Source: an uncultured Bacteroidales bacterium (lineage in GTDB: Bacteria; Bacteroidota; Bacteroidia; Bacteroidales; Bacteroidaceae). From it: a DNA stretch of 64,000 nt. Positions 45,109 to 53,797 of the stretch are shown here, in pieces (position 1 is the first letter of the stretch; the number at the start of each line of letters is the position of its first letter). The translations under genes and the position numbers were made by a program. The DNA lies in assembly GCA_902802815.1 (NCBI GenBank), contig CADCNQ010000004.1, positions 1 through 64,000 of the forward strand. The letters run 5' to 3'. The notes beneath the pieces were generated by a model. That model ran no database searches. It was not told the origin of the DNA and saw nothing but the letters and a program-made list of their open reading frames with translations.

Positions 45109-45768
45109 TTAGTTCGGATTTACCGGAGAGGTCCGCACATCCTTATTCGGATTCTCTTCGTATTTCTTTCTCCAATAAGCGGCTTTTTCCAAATTAACAT
45201 CTACACCCTCTCCTTTTTTATAGCATATGCCAAGAAGTCTCTGTGCATCCGCAAAACCGCTTTCTGCCGCTCGTTCCCACCAGTATACGGCCTGCGACCT
45301 ATCCATTTCCACACCCGTTCCTTCGTAATAATTGAAACCAAGATTATATTGGGCATCCACGTTTCCCTTCTCGGCTGCCATTTTCCACCAATAGGTGGAC
45401 ATCACTACATCCTGGCTCACGCCCTCTCCTTTTGCATAGCATATACCCAACTTGTTTTGTGCTTCGGCAATCCCGCCTTCCGCCGCCTTTTTAAGCCAGT
45501 ATATCGCCTTTTCCAGATTAGCATCCACACCGTCTCCAAAATAATATATACAAGCCATATAATACTGGGCATCAACGTCTCCCTCCTCGGCAGCCTGCTT
45601 AACTTCTGAAAACATCTTATCTTCTTCCGTCCTCCGCGTACTATCTTCAGCGGATGCTATTACCTCCACATCTTTCTCGCCATCATTCTCCTTCGCTGCC
45701 TTCTGTCCGCATCCCATGCTGCACAGCATCACGAGCCCTACGAGGCTCCACACAATTATCTTTCTCAT
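45109..45768 (-). CDS. Sel1-repeat lipoprotein
   Basis: A 219-residue lipoprotein. The signal ends at the lipobox SMGC near residue 20. A short acidic linker follows, then about four Sel1 (TPR-like) repeats of 36 residues, such as GDVDAQYYMACIYYFGDGVD and GIAEAQNKLGICYAKGEGVS, each with the A..W...AA.G pattern. Sel1 proteins are usually scaffolds in signalling or envelope complexes. It lies among TPR-rich genes on the same strand; the 237-base upstream spacer includes no clear -33/-7 promoter. Confidence 0.88.
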   Translation of the reverse strand: MRKIIVWSLVGLVMLCSMGCGQKAAKENDGEKDVEVIASAEDSTRRTEEDKMFSEVKQAAEEGDVDAQYYMACIYYFGDGVDANLEKAIYWLKKAAEGGIAEAQNKLGICYAKGEGVSQDVVMSTYWWKMAAEKGNVDAQYNLGFNYYEGTGVEMDRSQAVYWWERAAESGFADAQRLLGICYKKGEGVDVNLEKAAYWRKKYEENPNKDVRTSPVNPN

Positions 45769-45973
45769 CGCTTTTGTTCACTTCTTTTAAAGCTTAGTTA
45801 TATTCCATATATATTATAAGACACCGTCACCCAAAGGCTTTTTTATCCCGCCACGTGGACATTTCTGCACATACGAGATCCAAAGCATCAAATTTGTTTG
45901 ATTTTATGTGTATTATCTGTTTTTTTCGTAGTTCTCATTGCGAAGGTAACAAATATTTTTCATTCTGGCGGCG

Positions 45974-46017
45974 CAAATCTTTTGCCTTTGTATGGATTGG
46001 GTGGTTTAGTGTATGGA
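45974..46017. repeat. 44-bp repeat flanking the TPR lipoprotein cassette, copy 1
   Basis: Similar to 47331-47374: shared CAAAT, then TTGTA(T/C)GGATTGGGTGG and TTTAGTGTATGGA, with a few differences in the first 16 bases. It overlaps the stop codon and the last codons of 46006-47025. Confidence 0.9.
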
Positions 46018-47025
46018 TTTCTGCTTCTGCCTGTATCGCGCCATCAGCTCCCGGTATTCTTGTGTATCCCGTATCGCATCCATATCGTCATCGTTGTCAA
46101 TGTGACAGAACTCTACATATCCGGCCTCAAAGGACTTCTTCAGGTAGTGCAAAGCCCGCTCCCTGTTACCCATTCTGGACATCAGACAAGCTGCGTCATA
46201 GTAGTTTCCATAGGTTGGATATTTTGCTAATATTTTGTTCATATGGCGCTCTGCACAATCGTTCAACCCCAATCCCTGATAGCCGTAGTGTCTGCAATTG
46301 CCACTTTCACGTATCGCAGTATCCAATTCCACCACATTTTGATAGTCTTCCCGAGCCAACTCCACTTCATTTCTCAACATGTGCATATCTCCCCTACCCA
46401 AGTGAGCATAGGCATGTCGCGGATCCAATCTGACACATTTGCTATAGTCTTTCATGGCGCCATCGATGTTCTTGCTGTTATCCCGATAAAAACCGCGACG
46501 ATAATAGAGTCCGGCGAGAATGCTTTTGTCGTCTGCGGATGCGCTGTCAATAGCCATACTTATCGTTTCTATTGCTCCGTCGCTGTCTCCTGAGTAATAT
46601 TGGCAATCGGCCTTTTGGACTAAAAAGTATTTGTTCCCCGGCTTCAGGACCAATGCTGAGTCTATATGCTCCAGTGCGGCTCCGTAATCGCCCGTCCTCA
46701 TATAGCTTTTTGTCATGCTTTCATAGACATAGGCCAAGGCGTCCTTGTCATCTTCCCCCATCGTGTTCAGAGCTTTTTTGCCCGTCTGCAATGCAGCCTC
46801 ATACTGCTCCAGATTGTTATACACGTCAATCAGGAAACTCCAGGCCATCCCGTTTTCCGGATTTTCTTCTGTCTCTTGCCTGAGATACGTCCAGGCATCT
46901 TTCAGATTTCCTTCTTCGTATGCCTCTAACGCTTTCTCATAATTGTTTTCGTCTTCTTTGTTGTCACATGCGCCGAGCACGCAGATCAGCATCGCGCTGA
47001 TTGTGTAAGCTAAAATTTGTTTCAT
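46006..47025 (-). CDS. TPR lipoprotein, paralog lacking the protease domain
   Basis: A 339-residue lipoprotein starting at the ATG at 47025 (MKQILAYTISAMLICVLGAC, lipobox LGAC). About seven TPR units fill the rest (CVRLDPRHAYAHLGRGDMHM, for example). The end GYVEFCHIDNDDDMDAIRDT matches the last TPR block of the protein at 39783 (GFRRFAHIRNDDDLEAIKGT), where a linker and a retropepsin domain then continue; here the frame stops 18 residues later, inside a 44-bp repeat. So it looks like a paralog that lost, or never had, the protease domain. Confidence 0.85.
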   Translation of the reverse strand: MKQILAYTISAMLICVLGACDNKEDENNYEKALEAYEEGNLKDAWTYLRQETEENPENGMAWSFLIDVYNNLEQYEAALQTGKKALNTMGEDDKDALAYVYESMTKSYMRTGDYGAALEHIDSALVLKPGNKYFLVQKADCQYYSGDSDGAIETISMAIDSASADDKSILAGLYYRRGFYRDNSKNIDGAMKDYSKCVRLDPRHAYAHLGRGDMHMLRNEVELAREDYQNVVELDTAIRESGNCRHYGYQGLGLNDCAERHMNKILAKYPTYGNYYDAACLMSRMGNRERALHYLKKSFEAGYVEFCHIDNDDDMDAIRDTQEYRELMARYRQKQKSIH

Positions 47026-47041
47026 AACTTTCTCTTTTTTA

Positions 47042-47236
47042 TCATCCGAACAACAATCCAAAAATCCAGAACACGAAAAGTATTCCCAGCACAAAGATGA
47101 CAATCCTGACTATGCAACCGGCCGCCAAACAGCCTCCTGCCATTGCACCGCCTGCAGCACCTTCACCGTTTTCACTTCCAAAGAAGCCAATCAACCCACC
47201 GATAGCCGCAGCTATCAAAATAATCCAAATCCACAT
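47042..47236 (-). CDS. Small Gly/Ala-rich membrane protein
   Basis: A 64-residue hydrophobic protein with two membrane segments (MWIWIILIAAAIGGLIGFF and IVRIVIFVLGILFVFWIF) joined by a Gly- and Ala-rich loop (GEGAAGGAMAGGCLAAGC). The start has AAAGAA upstream. It lies 16 bases before the TPR lipoprotein gene on the same strand and is probably cotranscribed with it. Glycine-zipper-like small proteins are frequent in envelopes; the function is unknown. Confidence 0.7.
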   Translation of the reverse strand: MWIWIILIAAAIGGLIGFFGSENGEGAAGGAMAGGCLAAGCIVRIVIFVLGILFVFWIFGLLFG

Positions 47237-47330
47237 TTCTTTCAGTTTTTTTAATGGTTCTACACTATTATAGTGGCTCTCTGCCGTATTTTTGTTGTAA
47301 AGTTACCATAACTTTTTCTTTCCAGAGACA

Positions 47331-47374
47331 CAAATATTATACCATTGTACGGATTGGGTGGTTTAGTGTATGGA
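47331..47374. repeat. 44-bp repeat flanking the TPR lipoprotein cassette, copy 2
   Basis: The partner of 45974-46017 in the same orientation. The two copies bracket the 46006-47025 and 47042-47236 genes, so recombination between them would remove or duplicate both. Confidence 0.9.
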
Positions 47375-47392
47375 GTTTTATTGTCACAATCA

Positions 47393-49447
47393 TCACTCTT
47401 CAAATTTCATCTGCTTAATCATCTTTCTCAGATAAAACAGACTCTTCGCCTTATTCTCTCTGGCAATACGCAGAACACTGGCAAACTCGTCTCCCGACAT
47501 GTCCGAGTTGAACGCTTCGACCAGCCCCTGTTCCTCATCCTCGTCTTCCTCCATAAGCAGCACCAAATTCTTGCGCTTCATCAGATTGCGCAGCGAAGTG
47601 ATTCCCTTGTCATACTCAGGACGCATCTCAACCAGTGTTTGCATCATGCCCAGTCCAGGGTCGCCGACATGCATCTCGTTGAGCATAGCAATCATATAGA
47701 CCACCTTAGCATCAGGAGATGAAGCATCAAAATAATTTATCAACTCCACATTCACCAAGTCCGCCTCTTGGTATCTTTCCATTTTCTCCAACGCACGTGA
47801 TTTCACATAAAGCGCCTCCGGACACTGATGTACAGACAGCACCTTGTCAACATTATCCAATGCCTGTTCAAAGTTTTCCGCATACAGGTTCAACAGAGCA
47901 CAGAGAAAATGTGTTGCCCAATGGCTAGTATCCTTCAGAGACTCCGGCACTTCGTCTATTGCGCCGTAACACTCTTCGTCGCAAATGACGGTGTCCAAAA
48001 ACGTCTTGGCCAGATGCAATGCTTCCTTGAGATCATTGTCCTGCACCTTCTTGTGGACCAGCAACAATATTTGTTTGGCAGCGCCGTCATAGTCGTTTTT
48101 GCGCAACAGTTCGTAAGTGGCCTTACCGATCTCTATGGCGTTGTTGATCGCGTGCTCATCGTTGTAGCCGCCGGCATAAGCGAGCACTTCTCTGCTGGTC
48201 AAAGCGCTGGCGGGATTTATGCATCCGGAGAGGTACAGTCCATCGAGAGAGCGCACGCGGCTCAATGCCACATAAAGTTGTCCGGCGGCAAACATCCTGT
48301 GAGTCAGGTCCAGACTCATCCTGTCAAATGTCATCCCCTGACTTTTGTGTACGGTGATGGCCCAGGCCAGTCGCAGCGGGAACTGGGTATAAGTGCCCGT
48401 CACCTCTTTCTTTACCTTCTTTGTTGCCGGATCATATTCGTAGCTGCATGACTCCCAAGTGCAGAGAGGCACCCCGTAGCTCGTACCGTCATTCTTGGTC
48501 ACTTCTATCATCTCCTTGTCCAGTTTGCTGACAACGCCGATGGTGCCGTTCACCCATCTCTTGTCGGCATCGTTGCGCACAAACATCACCTGAGCTCCCA
48601 CCTTCAGCATCAGGTTCACCTCCGCTGGAAAGCGCTTCGCATCAAACTGTCCCTGCACCTTGCCCTCATAAGTAAAGAGCTCCGAGTCTATCCGGTTAAG
48701 ATTCACCTGATTGATCTCGTCGGCTTTGTTGATGGTCGAAGCCAGCGTGATGACCATTTTGTCGTTCTCTGCCGGATGCCCGATGCGGCTGTTCAACTCG
48801 CGCATATCCTCACCGGTCATACGGTTAAGACGAACATGCTCCAGTATGTCCAGGAAGTGCAGGTCTTCCTGACGATAGACCTTCGTAAACTCTATCTTAG
48901 GCAGCTCCATACGCTTGATGGCGTTGGCCTTATAGTAAAAGAACGTATCCGTTTGGTAGATATCCTTCAATATCTGCCTGTCTTTTTCTATACAAACCGG
49001 CGACAGCTGAAACATATCGCCGACGAAGACCATCTGTTTCCCACCGAAGGGCAGATTATTTCTCAGCGTCCTGCGCATGGTGCGGTCGATGGCGTCCACG
49101 ATGTCGCAGCGCAACATGGACACTTCGTCAATGATGATGGTGTCTGCATGCAGCAGAGCGAGAATGTTCTCCCGACCAATGCTGCCGTAAATGTCCGGCG
49201 TACACACCTGCAGCGGCAGTCCGAAGAAAGAGTGTATGGTGGCGCCGCCAGCCAATATCGCAGCCACTCCGGTCGGAGCCAGTGTGATAAACTGCTTCTT
49301 GACCGTCTCCTGCACATTGCACAGAAAGGTCGTCTTGCCCGTTCCCGCACGACCGGTGAGGAAGAAACTCCGGTTGGTGTTCGCAATGAGGTCGTATGCG
49401 AGCACTTGCTGGCGGTTTTCCGCGTCTATGATCATATCTTCTTTCAT
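47393..49447 (-). CDS. PIF1/RecD-like DNA helicase with a helical C-terminal extension
   Basis: A 684-residue superfamily 1B helicase. Walker A is GRAGTGKT (32-39), LAPTGVAA and IHSFFGLP follow, and Walker B is IIIDEVSML. The later motifs QLSPV, KVYRQ, and VHKSQGMTFDR (near 370) with LYVALSRVRS are all present, as in PIF1. After about residue 440 there is an extension of TPR-like helices that ordinary bacterial PIF1-like proteins lack (ALYVKSRALEKMERYQEADL). It starts 5 bases after the 49453 gene, so it is the last gene of a WYL-operator-controlled operon (promoter at 50547). Confidence 0.9.
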   Translation of the reverse strand: MKEDMIIDAENRQQVLAYDLIANTNRSFFLTGRAGTGKTTFLCNVQETVKKQFITLAPTGVAAILAGGATIHSFFGLPLQVCTPDIYGSIGRENILALLHADTIIIDEVSMLRCDIVDAIDRTMRRTLRNNLPFGGKQMVFVGDMFQLSPVCIEKDRQILKDIYQTDTFFYYKANAIKRMELPKIEFTKVYRQEDLHFLDILEHVRLNRMTGEDMRELNSRIGHPAENDKMVITLASTINKADEINQVNLNRIDSELFTYEGKVQGQFDAKRFPAEVNLMLKVGAQVMFVRNDADKRWVNGTIGVVSKLDKEMIEVTKNDGTSYGVPLCTWESCSYEYDPATKKVKKEVTGTYTQFPLRLAWAITVHKSQGMTFDRMSLDLTHRMFAAGQLYVALSRVRSLDGLYLSGCINPASALTSREVLAYAGGYNDEHAINNAIEIGKATYELLRKNDYDGAAKQILLLVHKKVQDNDLKEALHLAKTFLDTVICDEECYGAIDEVPESLKDTSHWATHFLCALLNLYAENFEQALDNVDKVLSVHQCPEALYVKSRALEKMERYQEADLVNVELINYFDASSPDAKVVYMIAMLNEMHVGDPGLGMMQTLVEMRPEYDKGITSLRNLMKRKNLVLLMEEDEDEEQGLVEAFNSDMSGDEFASVLRIARENKAKSLFYLRKMIKQMKFEE

Positions 49448-49452
49448 CGTCC

Positions 49453-49959
49453 TTATCTTTGCTCTATCGCAGGCAATATCTGCATCAAACGCGCATTATA
49501 GTCTGCATCAAGAAAACTCTTGTAGCATCCTTCAACCAGTTCACGGGCCTGCACCTCAATCTGTTGCGATGACATATTGAGACCTTGCGACTTGACAACG
49601 CCGTTCAGATAGTTCTTCACCATTGTCTCGGAGTCTCTACGTATCAGGCCTTCGTCACGAAACTCCTTTTTATATTCGCGCGTCTGCACCAGTTCCAGTC
49701 TTGTCCCGTTGAAGACGTACAGTTCAATGGCATCAATATAGGTCCAGTTGTAGTACAGACCCACCTTCTCCGAAATGACAATGCGGTCACAGAATCTCAC
49801 GCCGCGATAGTACAGATGTCCCGTCGCGCTCTCGTACTCGCTGATGATGAACATTTTCTGTCCTTCGTTCCACACGGGGATGTTCGCGCGCTTGGTGCCG
49901 AAGGGCGGCATAATGCGGTCCAGCATGTTCTGATTGAAAGCGTTTGTCAGCGATGCCAT
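49453..49959 (-). CDS. Unknown protein, paralog of the next upstream gene
   Basis: A 168-residue protein from the ATG at 49959, preceded by AAGAAGGAAG. No known family. The core HLYYRGVRFCDRIVISEKVG followed by DAIELYVFNG matches the upstream gene's TYYRAIRLSSRLVACYDLG and NGIKLFFWDG at the same spacing, so the two are diverged paralogs. Both have helical ends with conserved Cys in the last third. It sits between that paralog and the helicase gene in one operon. There are no signal peptide or membrane segments, so it is cytoplasmic. Confidence 0.75.
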   Translation of the reverse strand: MASLTNAFNQNMLDRIMPPFGTKRANIPVWNEGQKMFIISEYESATGHLYYRGVRFCDRIVISEKVGLYYNWTYIDAIELYVFNGTRLELVQTREYKKEFRDEGLIRRDSETMVKNYLNGVVKSQGLNMSSQQIEVQARELVEGCYKSFLDADYNARLMQILPAIEQR

Positions 49960-50018
49960 TGTCGTACTTCCTTCTTTATATTCAACTTCCAATATATCTC
50001 TCTTGGATGCATTCTTTC

Positions 50019-50468
50019 TTAAGCCAGCTGGCGCTGATACAGTCCATCCACCATACAGCGTGCAAAGCACGTCAACTCAGCCTCACCTACATTGCCGCCA
50101 TACATCTTGATTTGGGCCTTCAGGCTGTCCTTCAACATGATGACGCACATATCTTTGGCCGTCGTCTCACTAAAAAAGAGGTAGTTGTCATAGCCTCCCC
50201 AGGTTCTATGGGCAATGAGCTTTGCCTTGAAGCCGTCCCAGAAAAACAGCTTGATGCCATTGAGGAAGGTGGCCGAGTAGCCCTGCCCCAAATCGTAGCA
50301 TGCCACCAATCGGCTGGAGAGCCTGATGGCCCGGTAATAGGTATTGCCGGCGAGACTGGTGTAACCCTGTGTCAGAAACACATTCTTCTCGGGAACGTAA
50401 GTGAGCGATTCGCCGGAGAGAGCCGGGAGTGCCATGTAAGCTCTTGTCAGAAGTTGCATGTTTGCCAT
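50019..50468 (-). CDS. Unknown protein, first gene of the WYL-operator helicase operon
   Basis: A 149-residue cytoplasmic protein of no family I recognise; a start at M4 (50459) is also possible. The features shared with the 49453-49959 protein are listed there. A beta-rich centre (residues about 25-85) is followed by a helical end (DMCVIMLKDSLKAQIKMYGG, then AELTCFARCMVDGLYQRQ). It is the first gene after the operator-promoter at 50547-50582, with a leader of about 75 nt. The 59-base spacing to the paralog fits an operon. Confidence 0.75.
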   Translation of the reverse strand: MANMQLLTRAYMALPALSGESLTYVPEKNVFLTQGYTSLAGNTYYRAIRLSSRLVACYDLGQGYSATFLNGIKLFFWDGFKAKLIAHRTWGGYDNYLFFSETTAKDMCVIMLKDSLKAQIKMYGGNVGEAELTCFARCMVDGLYQRQLA

Positions 50469-50546
50469 AGCGGTATCTTCTTTTTAGTTCCCACCACAAA
50501 AAGCCTTGCAGCGTCATCTCGTAGGTGGTTTTCGAGATTGACGCTG

Positions 50547-50582
50547 CAAAGGTATGGTAACAATGCGAACGCTATGTTCGCA
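50547..50582 (-). promoter_or_regulatory. Promoter with WYL-type operator, helicase operon
   Basis: Minus-strand -7 element TACCTTTG (50547-50554), then 9 bp, then the palindrome TGCGAACGCTATGTTCGCA (50564-50582), a perfect 7-bp inverted repeat around GCTAT. The operator covers the place of the -33 box, which suggests repression. The same arrangement occurs at 53762-53797 and 54847-54882. Confidence 0.85.
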
Positions 50583-50600
50583 CATCAAAAAAAACGGAAA

Positions 50601-51611
50601 TTATTGTTCTACTAAATCAAACAGCCTATTTTCTTTTATACCCCAAAAACGTCCATCTTTCGCGTCACTTGTATATTTCTTAACAGAAAGAATCCATTTC
50701 TCGTATTTTACCATATCCTGGCGACTGTTTCCAAATAAACGAGGAAAAACAATGGAAATCGCTGGATTGTTTTTTGTGATGTATCCGCTGTTGTTGAACA
50801 AATCTAAACCATCTTCAGAGTCTATTGCAAATGTATTCGATATAATATGTCTGCTATGAAAAGATTCTATATTATAATTATAGCCCTTGTCTGTATAAAA
50901 TAGTCCAAATTTAATTGGCAACTCCTTTCTAATCTTTTTGATACATTTCCTTATTTTTTCATAGACGCGCTTCGTTTCCTCCGTTTTATTAAGACAACTG
51001 ATTATCGTTAAATTAAATTCAACGTCAAGCTTTTGAGGAAGAATTGCGTCAAGTAGGGATTCAAGGTTGTTGGCTATTCCCGGATAAACGACCTCACCAT
51101 CTTTATTTACCTCTCGATCAATCAAAAGATAAGGATCAATTATGATTAATGAATTGCATGGATGAAACAATTTTTCTTTGAATGTTATGTACCGAAGGCT
51201 GTATCGAGTTCTCTTATCAAGCCAAAAGCCGTCACCTTTAAAAAGATAACTTCTTTCCGCTACTGTTTTGGCATTCAACGCTAATACACCAGATTTTTGC
51301 TCAAGATTCTGGCATTCGACCAAACTTTTGTCTAACATATATGTTGCACATAGGTTTTCCGAGGAATTATTCATATTCAAACTACCTATTGTTTTGTCTA
51401 CATAATGCTCATCACATCGTTGATATGCTTTCTGTTTAATTATAATTTTTAAATATTCATCTTGCAATATCTCTTCTTCTGTTGCATCTGTGATAACACA
51501 TGAATCACCTAAGGCATCTGAAACATCAAGCATCGTTCGAATCCCTTCCCGCGAGTTGTTTGCGGACAAACTTTTCCAGAAGCCAGATTGAAGGTAAACG
51601 ATTGATTTCAT
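50601..51611 (-). CDS. Unknown partner of the AAA ATPase, candidate effector
   Basis: A 336-residue cytoplasmic protein coupled to the ATPase gene by an ATGA overlap. No named family. A hydrophobic strand with acidic end LIIIDPYLL (155-163), a second strand FNLTIISCLN (199-208), and FHSRHIISNT (251-260) followed by a Gly turn are spaced like the conserved elements of phospholipase-D-like or related nuclease folds seen in defence proteins (xHxR plus a following strand). This resemblance is weak and by eye. The pairing with an ATPase and the WYL-controlled promoter suggest an effector role. A + T content is higher than in the neighbours to the left, consistent with acquisition. Confidence 0.65.
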   Translation of the reverse strand: MKSIVYLQSGFWKSLSANNSREGIRTMLDVSDALGDSCVITDATEEEILQDEYLKIIIKQKAYQRCDEHYVDKTIGSLNMNNSSENLCATYMLDKSLVECQNLEQKSGVLALNAKTVAERSYLFKGDGFWLDKRTRYSLRYITFKEKLFHPCNSLIIIDPYLLIDREVNKDGEVVYPGIANNLESLLDAILPQKLDVEFNLTIISCLNKTEETKRVYEKIRKCIKKIRKELPIKFGLFYTDKGYNYNIESFHSRHIISNTFAIDSEDGLDLFNNSGYITKNNPAISIVFPRLFGNSRQDMVKYEKWILSVKKYTSDAKDGRFWGIKENRLFDLVEQ

Positions 51612-53731
51612 GACAGTATAGGCTTATTTCTAAACAACTGGATAGCAAGAGTGTCAGCTTCATCATAGAATCCGGATCCAAAGGATTCACTTAATGAACC
51701 ATCTTCCAATATCTTTATTTGGCGATTGTGAGAGATCCCGCCTTCGTCTTTCTCAACATAATTGAGAGAAACATCATCACTAGAAAGCGCATTTTCTTTA
51801 TCGGCTACCATCACTTGCAGTTTGCGAATCAGATATTCACTATGTGTTTCGACTATGAAATGAATGTCATAGTTACTATATGCATCATACATCATCTCAG
51901 CCAAAAGAGATTGGAAGTTAGGATGAAGATGTACTTCCGGTTCTTCCAATATAATCGTTGTAAGCCCCCGAGTATCTAGTTTACTCAGATAATCTTTTAT
52001 CTTTTTTATTTCCTCAGGAGTATTTTTTACTAATCCAAGTTCATTCGGATCATATTTATTTACAAGAAGCAGTTTTTCGAGTATAGTTGTTTCAATATTC
52101 AGAAGAATTGCGAACAACTGCATAATTCCCAAACCTTTATCTACAAGAATCATGCCCTTTTCATCATTTTCATCTGCATACAGACGGACGATGATACCCA
52201 AGCCTTCGGCATGCGACTCAATATCAAAATGGTGCGCTACGTTAAACGATTGTAGCCAATGATTTAAGAATGTTCCTGGAACATATTTCTCTTTTTCCGT
52301 CCAATAAGCCCCATTACGAGATTCCCTCCAACGTTTCTGCGCATCAAAATATCTTTTTAATAATAGTTCAAAATCGTGTCCTTCTTCCAGCGAGTACATT
52401 CTACGACGAAGAAGTGTTTCTGCCGGAAGATATGACAGATAGCCAGAAAACAAACTGTTAAGAATTTCTGCTATTATTTGTTGAAAGAGTTTTTCTAAAT
52501 CAAATGTATATTTATAATCAACATTATCATCAACATTCACACTTATAAACTTGGAATTATATAAATTAACCCGCGTATACTCAAATTTTTCGTCAGAAGA
52601 ACGCATTACCTGATTTATAATATCCATCGCTGATAACACAACATGAAAATACGCTTCTGTTTCATCATAAGGTGACCTATTGGTGCGTCCCGTCCATGAG
52701 AAATCCGGCATAGGGAAATCCCAACCTCGGAAATCTGCCACTTTTTTACACACAAACAACTCTTCGTCTTCCTTTTGTGAGACGAACTCGTGTAACGAAT
52801 TCACCCCACTTGTTTCAAAAGCAGACAACAACAAATTAACAATTTCTTGTTCATTTGCATTAACATGAGGCAACACACGCATTTTCACCACATTTATCAC
52901 CTCTTCCTTCTTCATGCCCTTGAAATCATCCATACATGGGAAATAGCAAAAAACGCCTAAATTGGAGGGTCGCATACCCACAGGTGTATTATCATCCATC
53001 TTTAATCCGATAATCGGAGCCTTAACCTTAGAGACACCGTCATAACCTCCACCTGCACCGTGAAGTGCTTGCCATCCTTCCACAATTTTAAAACAACTAC
53101 CAAGGGCTTTTTCTGCATCCATCAATGATTGCCATTCCTTGGGGTCATCTTCCATTGATTCGTAAATATCCCATTCTATTAGATTCTGCCATTCTGCACT
53201 CGCTCTTTGGCCATCAATAAATCGAAGTAAATCTTTCTTGACGCAACTGAAGTCTAATGATGTGTTTCCACCTCTTGTGGATTCATAAAGGACTTTACCT
53301 TCTACTGTTTTTATGGAAATATAATAAAGATAACCATCGTTAAGTTTATCTTCTTTGATAGCAGAAAACTCCAGACGAACGATGACATCCTGAAGGAGCT
53401 GCGGTGACATTAACTCAAACTCATATATTATATGTTTATTGGAATCTTCATTATTATCAGAACCGCGATGAAGAATATTATTAAAATTCCCTAAAAGCTG
53501 ATTGGGCTTCACATGAAAGTCCAGTTTATAGCGTTCAAGATGCAGTCCCCTTCCACTTTCGACATCACTCTTCACTTGTCGACAAAAATCCTGGACGAGG
53601 AGTAGCGCACGAGTATAACTACTTTTTCCACTATTGTTACACCCTGTGAGAATGGTGATGGGAGACAGATGTATATGTACACCATTCTCATCGAACATTC
53701 TAAAATTTTTAATTTTTACTTGTGTATTCAT
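51608..53731 (-). CDS. AAA family ATPase of the OLD/ABC-like type (AAA_15/AAA_21)
   Basis: A 707-residue ABC-type ATPase. Walker A GCNNSGKS is at 30-37, the extended Walker B IILEEPEVHLHP at 593-604, and the H-loop ETHSEYL at 628-634. A long insertion (about 150-560) includes a region ending YLPAETLLRRRMYSL. The last 80 residues lack a TOPRIM domain, so it is not a full OLD nuclease. Such ATPases pair with a separate effector in several defence systems; here the effector candidate follows with an ATGA overlap. It has its own WYL-type operator promoter at 53762-53797. Confidence 0.88.
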   Translation of the reverse strand: MNTQVKIKNFRMFDENGVHIHLSPITILTGCNNSGKSSYTRALLLVQDFCRQVKSDVESGRGLHLERYKLDFHVKPNQLLGNFNNILHRGSDNNEDSNKHIIYEFELMSPQLLQDVIVRLEFSAIKEDKLNDGYLYYISIKTVEGKVLYESTRGGNTSLDFSCVKKDLLRFIDGQRASAEWQNLIEWDIYESMEDDPKEWQSLMDAEKALGSCFKIVEGWQALHGAGGGYDGVSKVKAPIIGLKMDDNTPVGMRPSNLGVFCYFPCMDDFKGMKKEEVINVVKMRVLPHVNANEQEIVNLLLSAFETSGVNSLHEFVSQKEDEELFVCKKVADFRGWDFPMPDFSWTGRTNRSPYDETEAYFHVVLSAMDIINQVMRSSDEKFEYTRVNLYNSKFISVNVDDNVDYKYTFDLEKLFQQIIAEILNSLFSGYLSYLPAETLLRRRMYSLEEGHDFELLLKRYFDAQKRWRESRNGAYWTEKEKYVPGTFLNHWLQSFNVAHHFDIESHAEGLGIIVRLYADENDEKGMILVDKGLGIMQLFAILLNIETTILEKLLLVNKYDPNELGLVKNTPEEIKKIKDYLSKLDTRGLTTIILEEPEVHLHPNFQSLLAEMMYDAYSNYDIHFIVETHSEYLIRKLQVMVADKENALSSDDVSLNYVEKDEGGISHNRQIKILEDGSLSESFGSGFYDEADTLAIQLFRNKPILS

Positions 53732-53761
53732 CTTTTATGCCAGTTTTCTTTATTTTCGATG

Positions 53762-53797
53762 CAAAGGTACGAACTCTTCACGAATTCAATGTTCGTA
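53762..53797 (-). promoter_or_regulatory. Promoter with WYL-type operator, ATPase-effector operon
   Basis: Minus-strand -7 TACCTTTG (53762-53769), 9 bp, then CACGAATTCAATGTTCGTA (53779-53797). The operator lies in the last codons and stop of the WYL gene, so the regulator's C-terminus (NIRTLNS) is encoded by its own presumed binding site. The ATPase ATG is 30 bases downstream of the -7 element. Confidence 0.85.

Noticed and set aside
51608..53731. OLD-family nuclease (single-protein overcoming-lysogenization-defect type)
   Set aside because: Walker motifs fit, but the C-terminal TOPRIM domain expected of OLD is not present; the chain ends about 80 residues after the H-loop.
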